A stretch of DNA of 34,975 bases from Nephromyces sp. MM_2019 (lineage: Eukaryota > Apicomplexa > Aconoidasida > Nephromycida): assembly GCA_015657535.1 (NCBI GenBank), contig JADHZB010001592.1:1-34975 (forward strand). The letters are read 5' to 3'. Shown in pieces: positions 12,899-21,851 of the stretch. The notes under the pieces are model-generated. The model had not been told where the DNA came from. It made no database searches and worked only from the letters and a program-made list of their open reading frames with translations. The translations under genes and the position numbers were made by a program. The first letter of the stretch is position 1. Every line of letters starts with the position of its first letter.

Positions 12899-13264
12899 TG
12901 GGAGTTTATCCGATAAAGATACCATAAGAAACGCAAAAATTTCAGCTTTTACAAAGTAAAGGCTGAGATTTCCAGTTTAAACAGCACAAGAAGCAGTAAA
13001 TCGACGAAAAAGAGGGGAAACTCCAGAGAAAATTGTAATTCTCAAGGATTTCAGCATACAATTTAGCGTTGAATCAAGAAGAGGGAGATTTTTGTATTCA
13101 AAAAGCTCCCTTTTGCTTAAAGAAGCTGCTAGTTATAGGCTTATATACATAGGTAAGAGCATATGAATCTTTCAAAACTCAAGAGAAGGTCAATTCCTGA
13201 GTATACAATTTATATATACAAGAAGGAGATACATCAAGAAGCATGCATTTTATAAGTGTGTACT

Positions 13265-13500
13265 GTTGTGTGTATGTGTGTGTATATTATATTATAATAA
13301 ATGTGTGCGTGTATGTGTGTATTATAATAAATTGATGTGTTCGTATATTATAATAAATATTTGTGAGTGTACATCATAATAAATGTATGTATTGTATATA
13401 TACTATATTATAATAAAGAGAATGCGCGTGTGTGTATGTGTGCATTACATTATAATAGGAGTATCGCCGTGTGTGTATACTATATTGGTGATAACATAAA
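13265..13500. repeat. Minisatellite with recurring ATTATAATAAAT and GTGTGTATG
   Basis: Six copies of ATTATAATAAA or a close variant (starting near 13291, 13320, 13347, 13371, 13407 and 13449). They alternate with GT-rich spacers (GTGTGTATGTGTGT and similar), with a period of roughly 27 to 42 bases. The AT core is nearly palindromic (TATTATAATA). The function is unknown. Confidence 0.65.
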
Positions 13501-14249
13501 TTTACATACTTAAGAGCAAATGAAGGTGATAAGGCAGTTCAACGAAGAAGAGTAAGCACACACACACATCTATATGTATTAAGGAGTATAAACATTCATC
13601 TTCCCCCTGCTTGGTATACATATTGTGTGTAGTCTGTATTTCGCACACACAAGCCAATTACAGGGAAAGACAGGGAAGAGGCTGGAGAAACTGGTGAGAG
13701 AAAAGATAACCGCCGCACTGGCTACGTAAAGCGTGTGTGTGCGTGTATGTGTGTGTGTGCGAGCGTGAGCTGGGAGTATGCCATTGCGAAGTGCTTGTGT
13801 GTTGGAGTAAGAATTTGTGACTGCAAAGCGGGGGGTTTTGAGTACTGCCAATGGCTTGTTGGAATGTGGATTCGGGGGATCGGATGGGGAGGGTGGGGAA
13901 AGTGGGGAGAGGGGGGGGCAGTGGGGAGAGAGGGAATGCAGGTGTATGGGGGCGCTGTGTGTTGGGGGGTGTGTGCAGGGTTAAATGTGGGTAGAGAGTA
14001 TGGGGGATACGTCTTGGAGTGAAGTGGTGTCAACAACTGTGTTTTGCAGCATACCAGTGATCCTGTCCGCGTGTGTGAGTAAGTCTCTCCAGCTGGAGTG
14101 CCATATTTCATTGTGTGCGTGAGTTCTTCGGCTTTGTATGCTACTTATACTTAAAACCCTTCAGTTTGCTAGGAATATGGAATAACCGCCAGCTAATCCT
14201 ACCCCAAGACTTCCACCTTCTGGGATCTCACACACACACACCCGCAGTC

Positions 14250-14445
14250 AATGGGTCTTACTATCATACACAAGGAAAATCTACGTTGTAGCACACACAA
14301 AGAGAATCTACGTTGCCATACACACACAGTCACTACTTCACACACAAGGAGGCCTGAGGTTTTGCACACACACAGCCACTACTTCACGCACATTAAGAGA
14401 ATCAGCGTTCGCACACACATAAAAAGAGAAATTACGGCATAGGCG
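14250..14445. repeat. Degenerate CACACA-based repeat with AGAATCTACGTTG
   Basis: Units combining CACACACA with RGAAAATCTACGTTG or AGAGAATCTACGTTG (two close copies, one weaker) and CCACTACTTCACRCACA (two copies). Frames through it give His/Thr-rich products and are not accepted as genes. Confidence 0.5.
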
Positions 14446-14729
14446 TCGCAAGCAATTTGGCGAAAAAAAATTTATCACCCCAGCACACACACATAAGCAT
14501 AAGTACGTGCACATATAACACACATGACACCAACACACACACAACGCTTACACACACACATAACACCAACAGTTACTTAACACTACGATATACACATACG
14601 CACAACACCTACACACACATATCCCGGCAGGCCACAAAGCGGTTTATTGCAAGTTGCACTAGCATACGCCTCGTGCACCCTCAAGGACACGCAAAAACTC
14701 ATTAAACCATAAATCTAACAGACACACAC

Positions 14730-14965
14730 GAACACGAAAAAAGCCTGTAACCCTACCACCGACACAAAAAGTCTCTAGCCCCCCCCAACACACCAAAAAA
14801 GTCTATAAACTCCCCCTTCCCCAACACCATCAAAAAGTCTCTAAATACCCTCCACCCCCCCACCATACACAAAAAGTCTATAAAGCCTGTCCCCCTCACA
14901 CACACGAAAAGTCTCTAACCCCCCACCCCTAGCACACATAAAAAGTATCTAAACGCCCCTCCCCC
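14730..14965. repeat. Minisatellite AAAAAGTCTCTAAA plus C-rich spacer, seven copies, ending at the mACP start
   Basis: The core AAAAAGTCTMTAAA (variants AAAAAAGCCTGTAAC and AAAAAGTATCTAAAC) occurs seven times, near 14736, 14766, 14795, 14832, 14871, 14906 and 14940. Spacers of C runs and CACAC separate the copies, with a period of about 30 to 39 bases. The last copy ends about 20 bases before the mACP ATG, so the array occupies the proximal promoter or 5' UTR of that gene. Confidence 0.7.
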
Positions 14966-14971
14966 CTGAAG

Positions 14972-17650
14972 ATGATACTAACCCGCTTAATTTTGAGGAG
15001 GTTCTCCTTCTCACCCCCCAAATTTGCTCTTTTCGCCAACCCTCTTTCTCCGTTTGCAGGTAGTAGATGTTGCATCTCAGGAAAAGCTTCGTATTTTCCC
15101 TCAGAAAATGATATCTGCAGCATCAGAAGAGGAAGGAAAAATTATGTTTTTTCTGGGGAGAATCAGAAGGAAAATAGCTTATTATCTCAATCTTCCAATA
15201 TGATGATGTTAAGGAACTTTTCTTCTGTGCTGAGTAAGCAAAAAGAGCCTTCATCTTCTGCTGATGTGAAGGATTCTGCGAGCAACAGCGAAGCTTCTAT
15301 GAAAATTGAAGCTGCTTATGTAAGTAAATTTATCAATTTGCTGCTTTTTATGAAAAATTTCCGCTTCTTTGGTTTTTTAGAGGAATTTGGGGGAATTTCC
15401 ATCAATATTCAGTAAAATTTCGCAAAATTTTCATAAAAGTTTCCCTAAAATTTCCCCGAAATTAGCCAAAATTTACAAGGTTTCCCACATTTTCCCTATT
15501 TTTCGTGGTTATAATAGTTTTTCTCGGTCAGAATTGCACGATTTTGTAGATTTTGTATGCTTCACTCTCCTTCAAGCTGCGATTTTTTCATATAAAACAG
15601 CGAGCTCGTTATTTTTTAGAGTCCTGTTTCAAGAGGGTGTGTGTGGTATGTGTGTTTATCGCTCATCCGGTTTCAAGTGGGTGTGTGTGGTTTGTGTGTT
15701 TATAACTTATCCCAGACCCTCTATTGATGCTACAAACTTTCAATCTGAGCGTTACGAAGTGAAGGAAATCTTTGGGATGACTACGTCTAAAGCAATTTTT
15801 TTTTCATGTTCCACTCAATGAGAGTGTACGTACACCCTGCAAGAGGCATGAATAAGTACATCAAAATTTTTCAAAACAAAGAATTCCTTGATTGATATTA
15901 TATGCGCATTGAGATTCTCCTGCTTCTTCCTATGTTTAATATGTTGAATCCCCTTCAATCATTCCCCCTCTTTTCGAACTTTTCCTGTTCACTTTCGCGG
16001 TGTAAATTTAAGAAAAAAAGTTGTTTTTGTGTGTGTCTACACTTTTATGTGAGCATGTATGTGTATGTGTGTGTGTGCGTGGGTAGCTGTGTATGTGTGA
16101 GTATGTGTGTGGGTGTATATATTTATCTGTGTGTATGTGTATACCTGTGTATGTGCGTGTGCGTGTACGTGTGTGTGTTTGTATGTGTGTGTGTGTGTTT
16201 GTGACTACTTTACACTCAACAAGATGAGGATAATAGACTTTTCAACACTTTTGTGTGTGTTCCTTAGGTTGAGCAGCAGATAATGTCGATAGCAAGCAAG
16301 TACTGCGCATTAGATGAGAAGCCTTTACTCGATGGAAATATGGAAGAGCTTCGCACACAAGACAGTCGCCCATGGGATTGCCTGGATACTGTGGAGTTTT
16401 TGTTGGATGTTAGTAGAGGGTGTTTTGTGCTGAAAGTGTGGGAGAGTGTGCAGGGGAGTGGTGTAGAAAGAAGTACAAGTGTTGGGCATGCTGCAGCTTT
16501 GGTAGGTTTGTGTGTGCATTTGTGAGCAAAATAGAATAGGTGTGTATATGTGTGGGTATGGAAGATGGGAGACTTATGTGTATGTGTGTGTGGGTATGGA
16601 AGATGGGAGAGTTATGCTTATGTGTTACTCGCAGCGTTAAGAGTTGCTTTTCCGTATGTTTTACCTAAAACAGGAGAAAGCTGCTTCTTGTGTCTGTGTG
16701 TGTATGGGTGAGATAAGAAAGTTATATAAGCTCTACCTTCAAGAGGTTTTGATGTTTTTTGCATCAAATTATCGATAAATCGCGTATTTATATTCAAACT
16801 TTAGATTTTTCAGGTAAATTTTTACTCTTTTGCTTCCTGTCTAGCCTTACAGATGTGGTGTATGTGTTTTTATTACTTGTGTGCATTTACGCTAGGTTGA
16901 AGAAGCTTTCGGTATTATAATCCCCGACGAAGTTGCCAATGAGATCAGCACAATTCAAGTAAGCTCCCTTTCTGCTATACTTTTGCCTAATTATAGGCAT
17001 TCCAACATGTATGTGCTTGTGTTGATGTCTTGGTGTGTTTGTGTGTCTGTGTGTATGTGTGTTTTTATGGGTGTGTAAAAATGTGGTGGTGCGTGTGTGT
17101 TTTTGTGTGTGTGTGTTCGTGTGTGTTTTTGTGTGTGTGTGTTCGTGTGTGTTTTTTTGTGTGTGTGTTCGTGCTGTTTTTACTATATCATGTTGGATAT
17201 TATCTGTTTGAAGCTTGTTGAGTACTTTTAAGATTTTCTGAGGGCAGAGTGGTGAAGGGTGGTTAAGGGGGGTAAAAAGCGATTAAAGGGGGGAAATGGA
17301 GGAAGAGAAGGCAAGAGAAGCAGGCTCAGAGAGTGATTTTGATCAAGAAGATGAATTTTGAGGAATAGCAGAAAGATTGGTAGGATGAACAAGAAAGTTA
17401 ACAAGAAGTGGAAGATGACACACACACACGTATTTCATAAAGCTATCCCTACACACAACATCGAAAAGCTGATTTTTTGCGATAAGCGGTAATCCTGTGC
17501 TTCATCTTCTTATTCCTCTTCTTCTTCCTACTCTTTATTTTGCTGTGCGTCACGGCTTCATCTTTCTTGTATGTGTGTATACAGCAAACAGTCAACTACG
17601 TTCTGGCGAATGCTCCCGTGGATGCTAATCAACCCAGGACTAAGCCTTGA
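14972..17650 (+). CDS. mACP: Mitochondrial acyl carrier protein with Cys in place of the phosphopantetheine Ser (4 exons)
   Basis: Exons 14972-15319, 16268-16408, 16896-16958 and 17585-17650 are all phase 0 with GT-AG borders, giving 205 residues. Residues 1 to about 28 are rich in Arg, Ser and Leu without acids, a good mitochondrial presequence. In-frame ATGs at 15200-15208 (Met77-79, followed by LRNFSS) are an alternative start. The ACP fold spans about 114-205: helix 1 VEQQIMSIASKYC, then WDCLDTVEFLLDVEEAFGI, IPDEVANEISTIQ and QTVNYVLA. In ACPs the DSL serine carries 4'-phosphopantetheine; here it is Cys154 (TGC at 16379-16381), while the surrounding acidic helix II is kept. An ACP without this serine cannot carry acyl chains in the usual way, but may still bind ISD11 and support NFS1, as described for malaria parasites. 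Two features argue against a pseudogene: all four exons are intact and in phase, and helix II is conserved. Exon 1 contains a tempting acceptor (TTTGCAG at about 15053-15059), so its 5' structure may be more complex. Confidence 0.9.
15824..15835. repeat. Palindrome GTGTACGTACAC in mACP intron 1
   Basis: Perfect 12-bp palindrome in the first intron of mACP. With its flanking GA it forms GAGTGTACGTACAC (15822-15835), identical to the IscU intron 1 copy. Confidence 0.7.
16026..16202 (+). repeat. GT microsatellite at the 3' part of mACP intron 1
   Basis: About 175 bases of interrupted (GT)n with TATGTGTGTG variants, ending about 65 bases before the exon 2 acceptor. GT-rich tracts on the sense strand recur in most introns of this window. 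Confidence 0.8.
17008..17175 (+). repeat. GT microsatellite in mACP intron 3
   Basis: Interrupted (GT)n containing three near-identical GTGTGTGTTCGTGTGTGTTT units with a period of about 30 bases, beginning about 50 bases after the exon 3 donor. Confidence 0.75.
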
Positions 17651-20600
17651 TATTTGAACCATGGATAAGCACAAGTATTTCAGTGGGATATCTCACACAT
17701 ATAATCAGAAGCTCTTCATAGCAGGAGAAGCCTAAATCATACTCCCAAACACACCAAACAGAAGCGCACACAAAGAAGAGAAGCGCACACAAATTCATAC
17801 ATAGACAAAGAGTACCTTTTGCGCAGCATCCGTCTACATAGGGCATCCAGAGAGTAGACAAAGACACACACGTTTCACAGTAGCATGTATGCCTAAATAT
17901 ATACCTGTTCGCACACACCATAAGTAAGGCTCTACAGCTATATATACACACACCAAGAGGAGTATGTATCTTCACAGAAGATGCTTAAAGCTAACCTCTC
18001 TGCTCCTATGAAGCTTTGCTGGCGAGCGAGCATACTATGCCCTTGGTCTTTACCAAATGCCTGCTTGACTTTTACTTTATCATTGGAGTGAATATGATGG
18101 TTTGTATATGTGTGTCCCGGTGTGCGTGTGTGTGTGTGTGTGTGCAGCATTGAGGATAGCGCTTCTTCTGGTTGTGGAAGCAGCTAGTAATGAAAAAATA
18201 GACATTTTTTATGATTTTCTGGAAAACTAAGAAGATAAGAAGTGTTTTTCGTCATTGTTAGAGAATAGTGTATGTGTGGGTTGGTGTGTGTGTTCGCGTC
18301 TGGGAGGGATATGAGGTGCATTTATGGGTGATAGGTGAATCTGCAAGAGTTTGCAGGGTGTGTGTGCGGGTGACTTGCGTCTCTTTGTGGGAGCAATGTG
18401 ATGTGTGTGGGTTTGTTTGTTTCTGTGTGTGTGGGTTTGTTTGTTTCTGTGTGTGTGGGTTTGTTTGTTTCTGTGTGTGTGGGTTTGTTTGTTTCTNNNN
18501 NNNNNNNNNNNNNNNNNNNNNNNNNNNNNNNNNNNNNNNNNNNNNNNNNNNNNNNNNNNNNNNNNNNNNNNNNNNNNNNNNNNNNNNNNNNNNNNNNNNN
18601 NNNNNNNNNNNNNNNNNNNNNNTGTGTGGGTTTGTTTGTTTCTGTGTGTGTGGGTTTGTTTGTTTCTGTGTGCGTTCTTGTGCTTGTGTATTCTGGTGCT
18701 AATGTGTTCTTCTGCGTGTGTGTGTTTCTCAGTAAATGTGTTTCACTGAGCTTGTAGCTTTCATCGGCTGCATACCCAGTGATGTGTGCTGGTAGCCTAA
18801 ACGTGGAGCAGCTTCTTCACTGCTTGAATGATCTTTCTTCAAGGGTATACTCTCTCGCTAGCGATTTCAAATTTTTGCTCAAAATAGGAGTGGGTGTGTG
18901 CATGAACTTTCTGCTGCTATAATTGACAGATCCTAGAAAATTCCTCATCGTCTCTTTGCCAGAGGAAATGCTGGCATGTGTGAGTAGGAAGAAAGAAGAA
19001 GAGGGAATTGGATGATTTCAGGGAGGGTGGAAGGGGGTGTGGAGGCTGAGGGTTGGAGATGTGGGGGTGGAGATTGAAGAGAGAGATGTGGGGTAGATAT
19101 TGACGGTACACACAGAATCAACGAGGTGCAGATAAGAGCACTAAAAGACCGAAGAAGCTAAGCGGATTAAGAGGAAGATGGCAGATGAGGTGTACATACG
19201 CTGCTGCTTACAACCTAGAGATTTAACTAGTAAAGACTAGAAGAGATTGCCTTAATGTGAGGAAAGAATGTGCTTCGGTGCTGAAGCAGTCTAAAGCTTT
19301 TGCTTAGGTCTTATTATGAAGTTCAATCTCATTTTCTATACCCCAACATTTTGCTAGCAAACAGTCGTCTAAACTTTCCAAGCAGCGCACACACAGATTG
19401 CGGACTACTGCACACACATATTTCCAGCTCCATGCGCCCACACACACAAACAGGTTTCCAGCTCCATACACACGCACATATGACCAGCTATCGCACACCC
19501 GCCCAAACGCACGCTGCCAACTACTGCACCCTCACATACCAGAAAATGACCATATTAAAGCTCTAAGAATGAGATCTAACAGACTCAAATCCGCCCCAAC
19601 AGAACATGGAAGGTCTGCTAGTATTAAATTTGCTACGTCCTTAGCTCCGCACACAGTAGAGTCGTAAAGCTCGCACACTTTATGCTGGAGCCCCCACCTT
19701 CTTCGCACGCACATACCCCAGCAACCTCGCCCTGCCGCTCCTACTCTCTTCACAAATGCACTTGCACCTGCATCACACACCATGGAATATCTCGTCTACC
19801 ACAAGGCTGCACACATATGTTCCACCGGGGTGCATGTACACTCCGCCTACTTGGGCTTGCTGACAAAAGAACGCACACACTTGTGCAATTAGGGTTTAAG
19901 CTGCTTTTAACCTATTTTTCTTACTTCTTCGAGTGCCTTTGGGGTAAGAAAAGCTGCTGCAATGTTGAATTTGCAGATATCTAGCTGTTGCACCCCTTGT
20001 GCTTCAATGCTTTAACGTGGGTGATGTTGGTGTGTTTTGGTGTGGTTTTTGGCGTTTGTTTTGCTGTTGGTGTGTGTGGAAAATCGATGTTTTGGTGTAT
20101 TCTTGTGTGGATGGGTTGATGAATGTGTGCGGATTTAGTTGTGTGTGTCGGTGGGTGTTTGAATCTACATGCTTATGTGCGCATGTGTTAGCATGTGCGT
20201 ATGTATGGATTTCTATATGTGTGTGTAAGCACTTGCTGATGAGCTTTTGTTTGATTAAAGTATGAAACAGAAGACGGCGTTAACTGCAGGAAGCTCCTTT
20301 GTTGTTCTTCTTCATCCTCTTCTCTCTCTTTGTAAAGTGGGGAAATGGGGTGTATCTACATCACATACACATTTGAGTAGAGTCTCCCCATTCGCTAAGT
20401 ATAGATTAGTTCGCCAAATCGTAGATACGCAGTTGGAAGCTCCTATATGATGCTTGCAGATCTCATGTGTGTGTGTGCGTGAAATGGTGCGTGTGTGCAG
20501 GTTAAATAGTGTGTGTGCATATCTCGTCTAAATGTTGTATGCGTATCTCAGCATTATGTGTTAGCATGGGCTGGCTAACGAAAGAAATGCAGTTCATTAT

Positions 20601-21419
20601 GCTTCACATAGCATGAACGAACAAACATACACACACACACAACTCTTACTATGACCCTGAAGACTAAGGCGGTTACGTTATGTTCCATGAGTATTTAGGG
20701 TGTGTGTGTTGTAGAAATCTTGTAATACAAGACAACCAGTTGAAGTATGCGTACGCCTCGAAAGTTTCAAAGGATCCTGTTCGCTTGGGATTCTGGTTGA
20801 AAATAGACGCACACACCCATGCAAGCACACACACGTATACATGCACACGTGAAAATACAAACGCACACCCATGCCCAAAGGCATAGGCTCGCCCATCCAC
20901 ACACGCACCCACCCACCTGCACACACACACATGCACACACTTGCATGTACACACGCACAAACATGCTTATCCCAGTGCCAACACAAACAAGCACGCTTAC
21001 CCCAATGCACATACACGCACACCTCTTTGCTTATAGGCATATATATAAGGCTTGTGCATCAAGGGAAGTTAAGGTTCGTGTGAGGTTAACAATGTATCAC
21101 CTCATGTAACTCGGCTTCGTGGCCGACAGTGCAGTTGCAGGTGAGCATAAGGTCTTGTACTGCAACTTGTGTGTGTGCGACGTGTGTTAGCTTGAGCTAC
21201 CTCTTTGTGTGTGGATTTTTTAGCAAAGAGCTGGCTATCGTATGTGTGTATCCTTGTATAGTATTTGTGCGTTCCTTACCGAATGTGTGTTTGTGTGTGT
21301 GTGTTATTAGAGGAACAGAGGAAAGCCTCTAATAGTAAACAGGAAGAAGTACTATGAAGATGAGGTGTCTTTGCATTCCTGAAAGTGCATTTTTGAGTGT
21401 CTTTGAGGAATAAGCAACG
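17651..21419. other. Unresolved region between mACP and the large gene
   Basis: No gene can be called with confidence in these 3.8 kb. Alternating GT-rich (18088-18145, 18260-18760, 19999-20270, 20460-20530, 21160-21305) and CA-rich blocks (17690-17960, 19385-19530, 20630-20645, 20805-21025) look like intron sequence in both directions. Between them lie non-repetitive exon-like pieces of 60 to 200 bases with plausible splice sites. Minus-strand pieces: 20325-20240 (starts IHPISPLYKEREEDEEEQQ), 18862-18790 and 18064-18000 (GKDQGHSMLARQQSF). Plus-strand pieces: 18760-18844 (SLNVEQLLHCLNDLSS), 19550-19665 and 20390-20450. In several places both strands read plausibly, so strand and gene count stay open. 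A 62-codon + ORF at 20262-20450 starts with a hydrophobic segment but has no other support. Confidence 0.4.
18402..18670. repeat. 24-bp tandem array interrupted by an assembly gap
   Basis: A unit of GTGTGTGTGGG followed by TTTG-TTTG-TTTCT, 24 bp long, is repeated perfectly about four times before and twice after a run of 126 N (18497-18622). The gap lies inside the array, so its true length is unknown and probably collapsed. Because 24 is a multiple of three, every frame stays open through it. The resulting Cys/Val/Phe/Leu ORFs on the + strand are artefacts. Confidence 0.9.
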
Positions 21420-21572
21420 ATGAATGATGAAGATGAACATGATGAATATGATGACGCTCATGATGAAGTTGAAGGCGATGAAGATAATCAAGCTGATCAA
21501 GCTGCTGGTGAAACTGATGAAACTAATGATGAAATTGTCTACCGTCTAACCTATCAAGCTGAGGCTAACTAA
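21420..21572 (+). CDS. Small acidic ORF (50 codons), possible exon
   Basis: An ATG two codons after an in-frame stop opens 50 codons rich in Asp, Glu and His (starts MNDEDEHDEYDDAHDE), ending at TAA. The composition resembles the acidic tail at the left edge of the window, but there is no shared octapeptide. A branch-point-like CTAAC and an acceptor (CACACCAG, to 21605) follow it, after which another acidic frame runs to 21680. This could therefore be two exons of a small gene or 5' exons of the large gene. No function can be given. The reverse strand here is a low-quality Ile/Ser/Phe frame. Confidence 0.3.
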   Translation: MNDEDEHDEYDDAHDEVEGDEDNQADQAAGETDETNDEIVYRLTYQAEAN

Positions 21573-21830
21573 TCTCATAAAAACACCATTACCCACTCCA
21601 CACCAGAAGATGAAGATGCTTCCACGGATAAAATTGAAGATGAGCTGCACGCACGATATCTCACACTCGTCAACCCTTAAAATTAGCAGAATGTAGAAGC
21701 AGAAAGAGACGTAGCAAAAACTCCAAAAATTGCATTTTCTCAGTTTCTTCGATAAAGCGAGCTTCCTTTTCATCATTTTTTTCCCCAAATTTGATATAAA
21801 TTCTTCGTTTTAAGCCTCATATTCCTTCAG

Positions 21831-21851
21831 ATGAATAGATTTACACGATGA
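21831..21851 (+). promoter_or_regulatory. Possible upstream ORF overlapping the start codon of the large gene
   Basis: ATG at 21831 immediately follows an acceptor-like TTCCTTCAG. It opens a six-codon frame (MNRFTR) whose TGA overlaps the ATG at 21848 as ATGA. If the transcript contains this exon start, translation of the large gene would follow termination of this mini-ORF. Whether it is in the mRNA cannot be seen from sequence. Confidence 0.35.

Larger units (their letters stand above)
11465..14971. other. Divergent intergenic region between the CELF-like gene and mACP
   Basis: About 3.5 kb that must hold the promoters of two divergent genes. The part next to the CELF-like gene (11500-12310) is CA-rich on the + strand, that is GT-rich on the CELF sense strand, like that gene's introns. 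It may hold untranslated or N-terminal exons that I cannot define. The middle and right parts are occupied by four separate degenerate repeat blocks (listed individually). A GC-skewed stretch of G runs lies at 13870-13980. The longest frames (129 codons at 13722-14111 on the minus strand, 95 at 13735-14022 on the plus strand) overlap one another and consist of Pro/His/Thr or Gly/Val/Cys. They are repeat translations and I do not call them. Confidence 0.5.

Noticed and set aside
13722..14111. Overlapping + and - ORFs of 95 and 129 codons
   Set aside because: Both are translations of GT/CA and G-run repeats (Cys/Val/Gly or His/Thr/Pro) with no support for either.
13260..14965. Repeat blocks considered as a CRISPR array
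   Set aside because: Units are degenerate, spacers are repeat-like rather than unique, no cas genes are present, and the window is eukaryotic.
18268..18757. + ORFs of 114 to 144 codons through the N gap
   Set aside because: Created by the 24-bp repeat, which keeps all frames open, and by unknown bases read as X.
20262..20450. 62-codon + ORF with a hydrophobic N-terminus
   Set aside because: It looks like a small secreted protein, but the reverse strand over its first half reads at least as well as an acidic exon, and no other evidence favours it.
20678..21109. Overlapping ORFs of 95 to 120 codons on both strands
   Set aside because: They are CA/GT microsatellite translations (His/Thr or Cys/Val).
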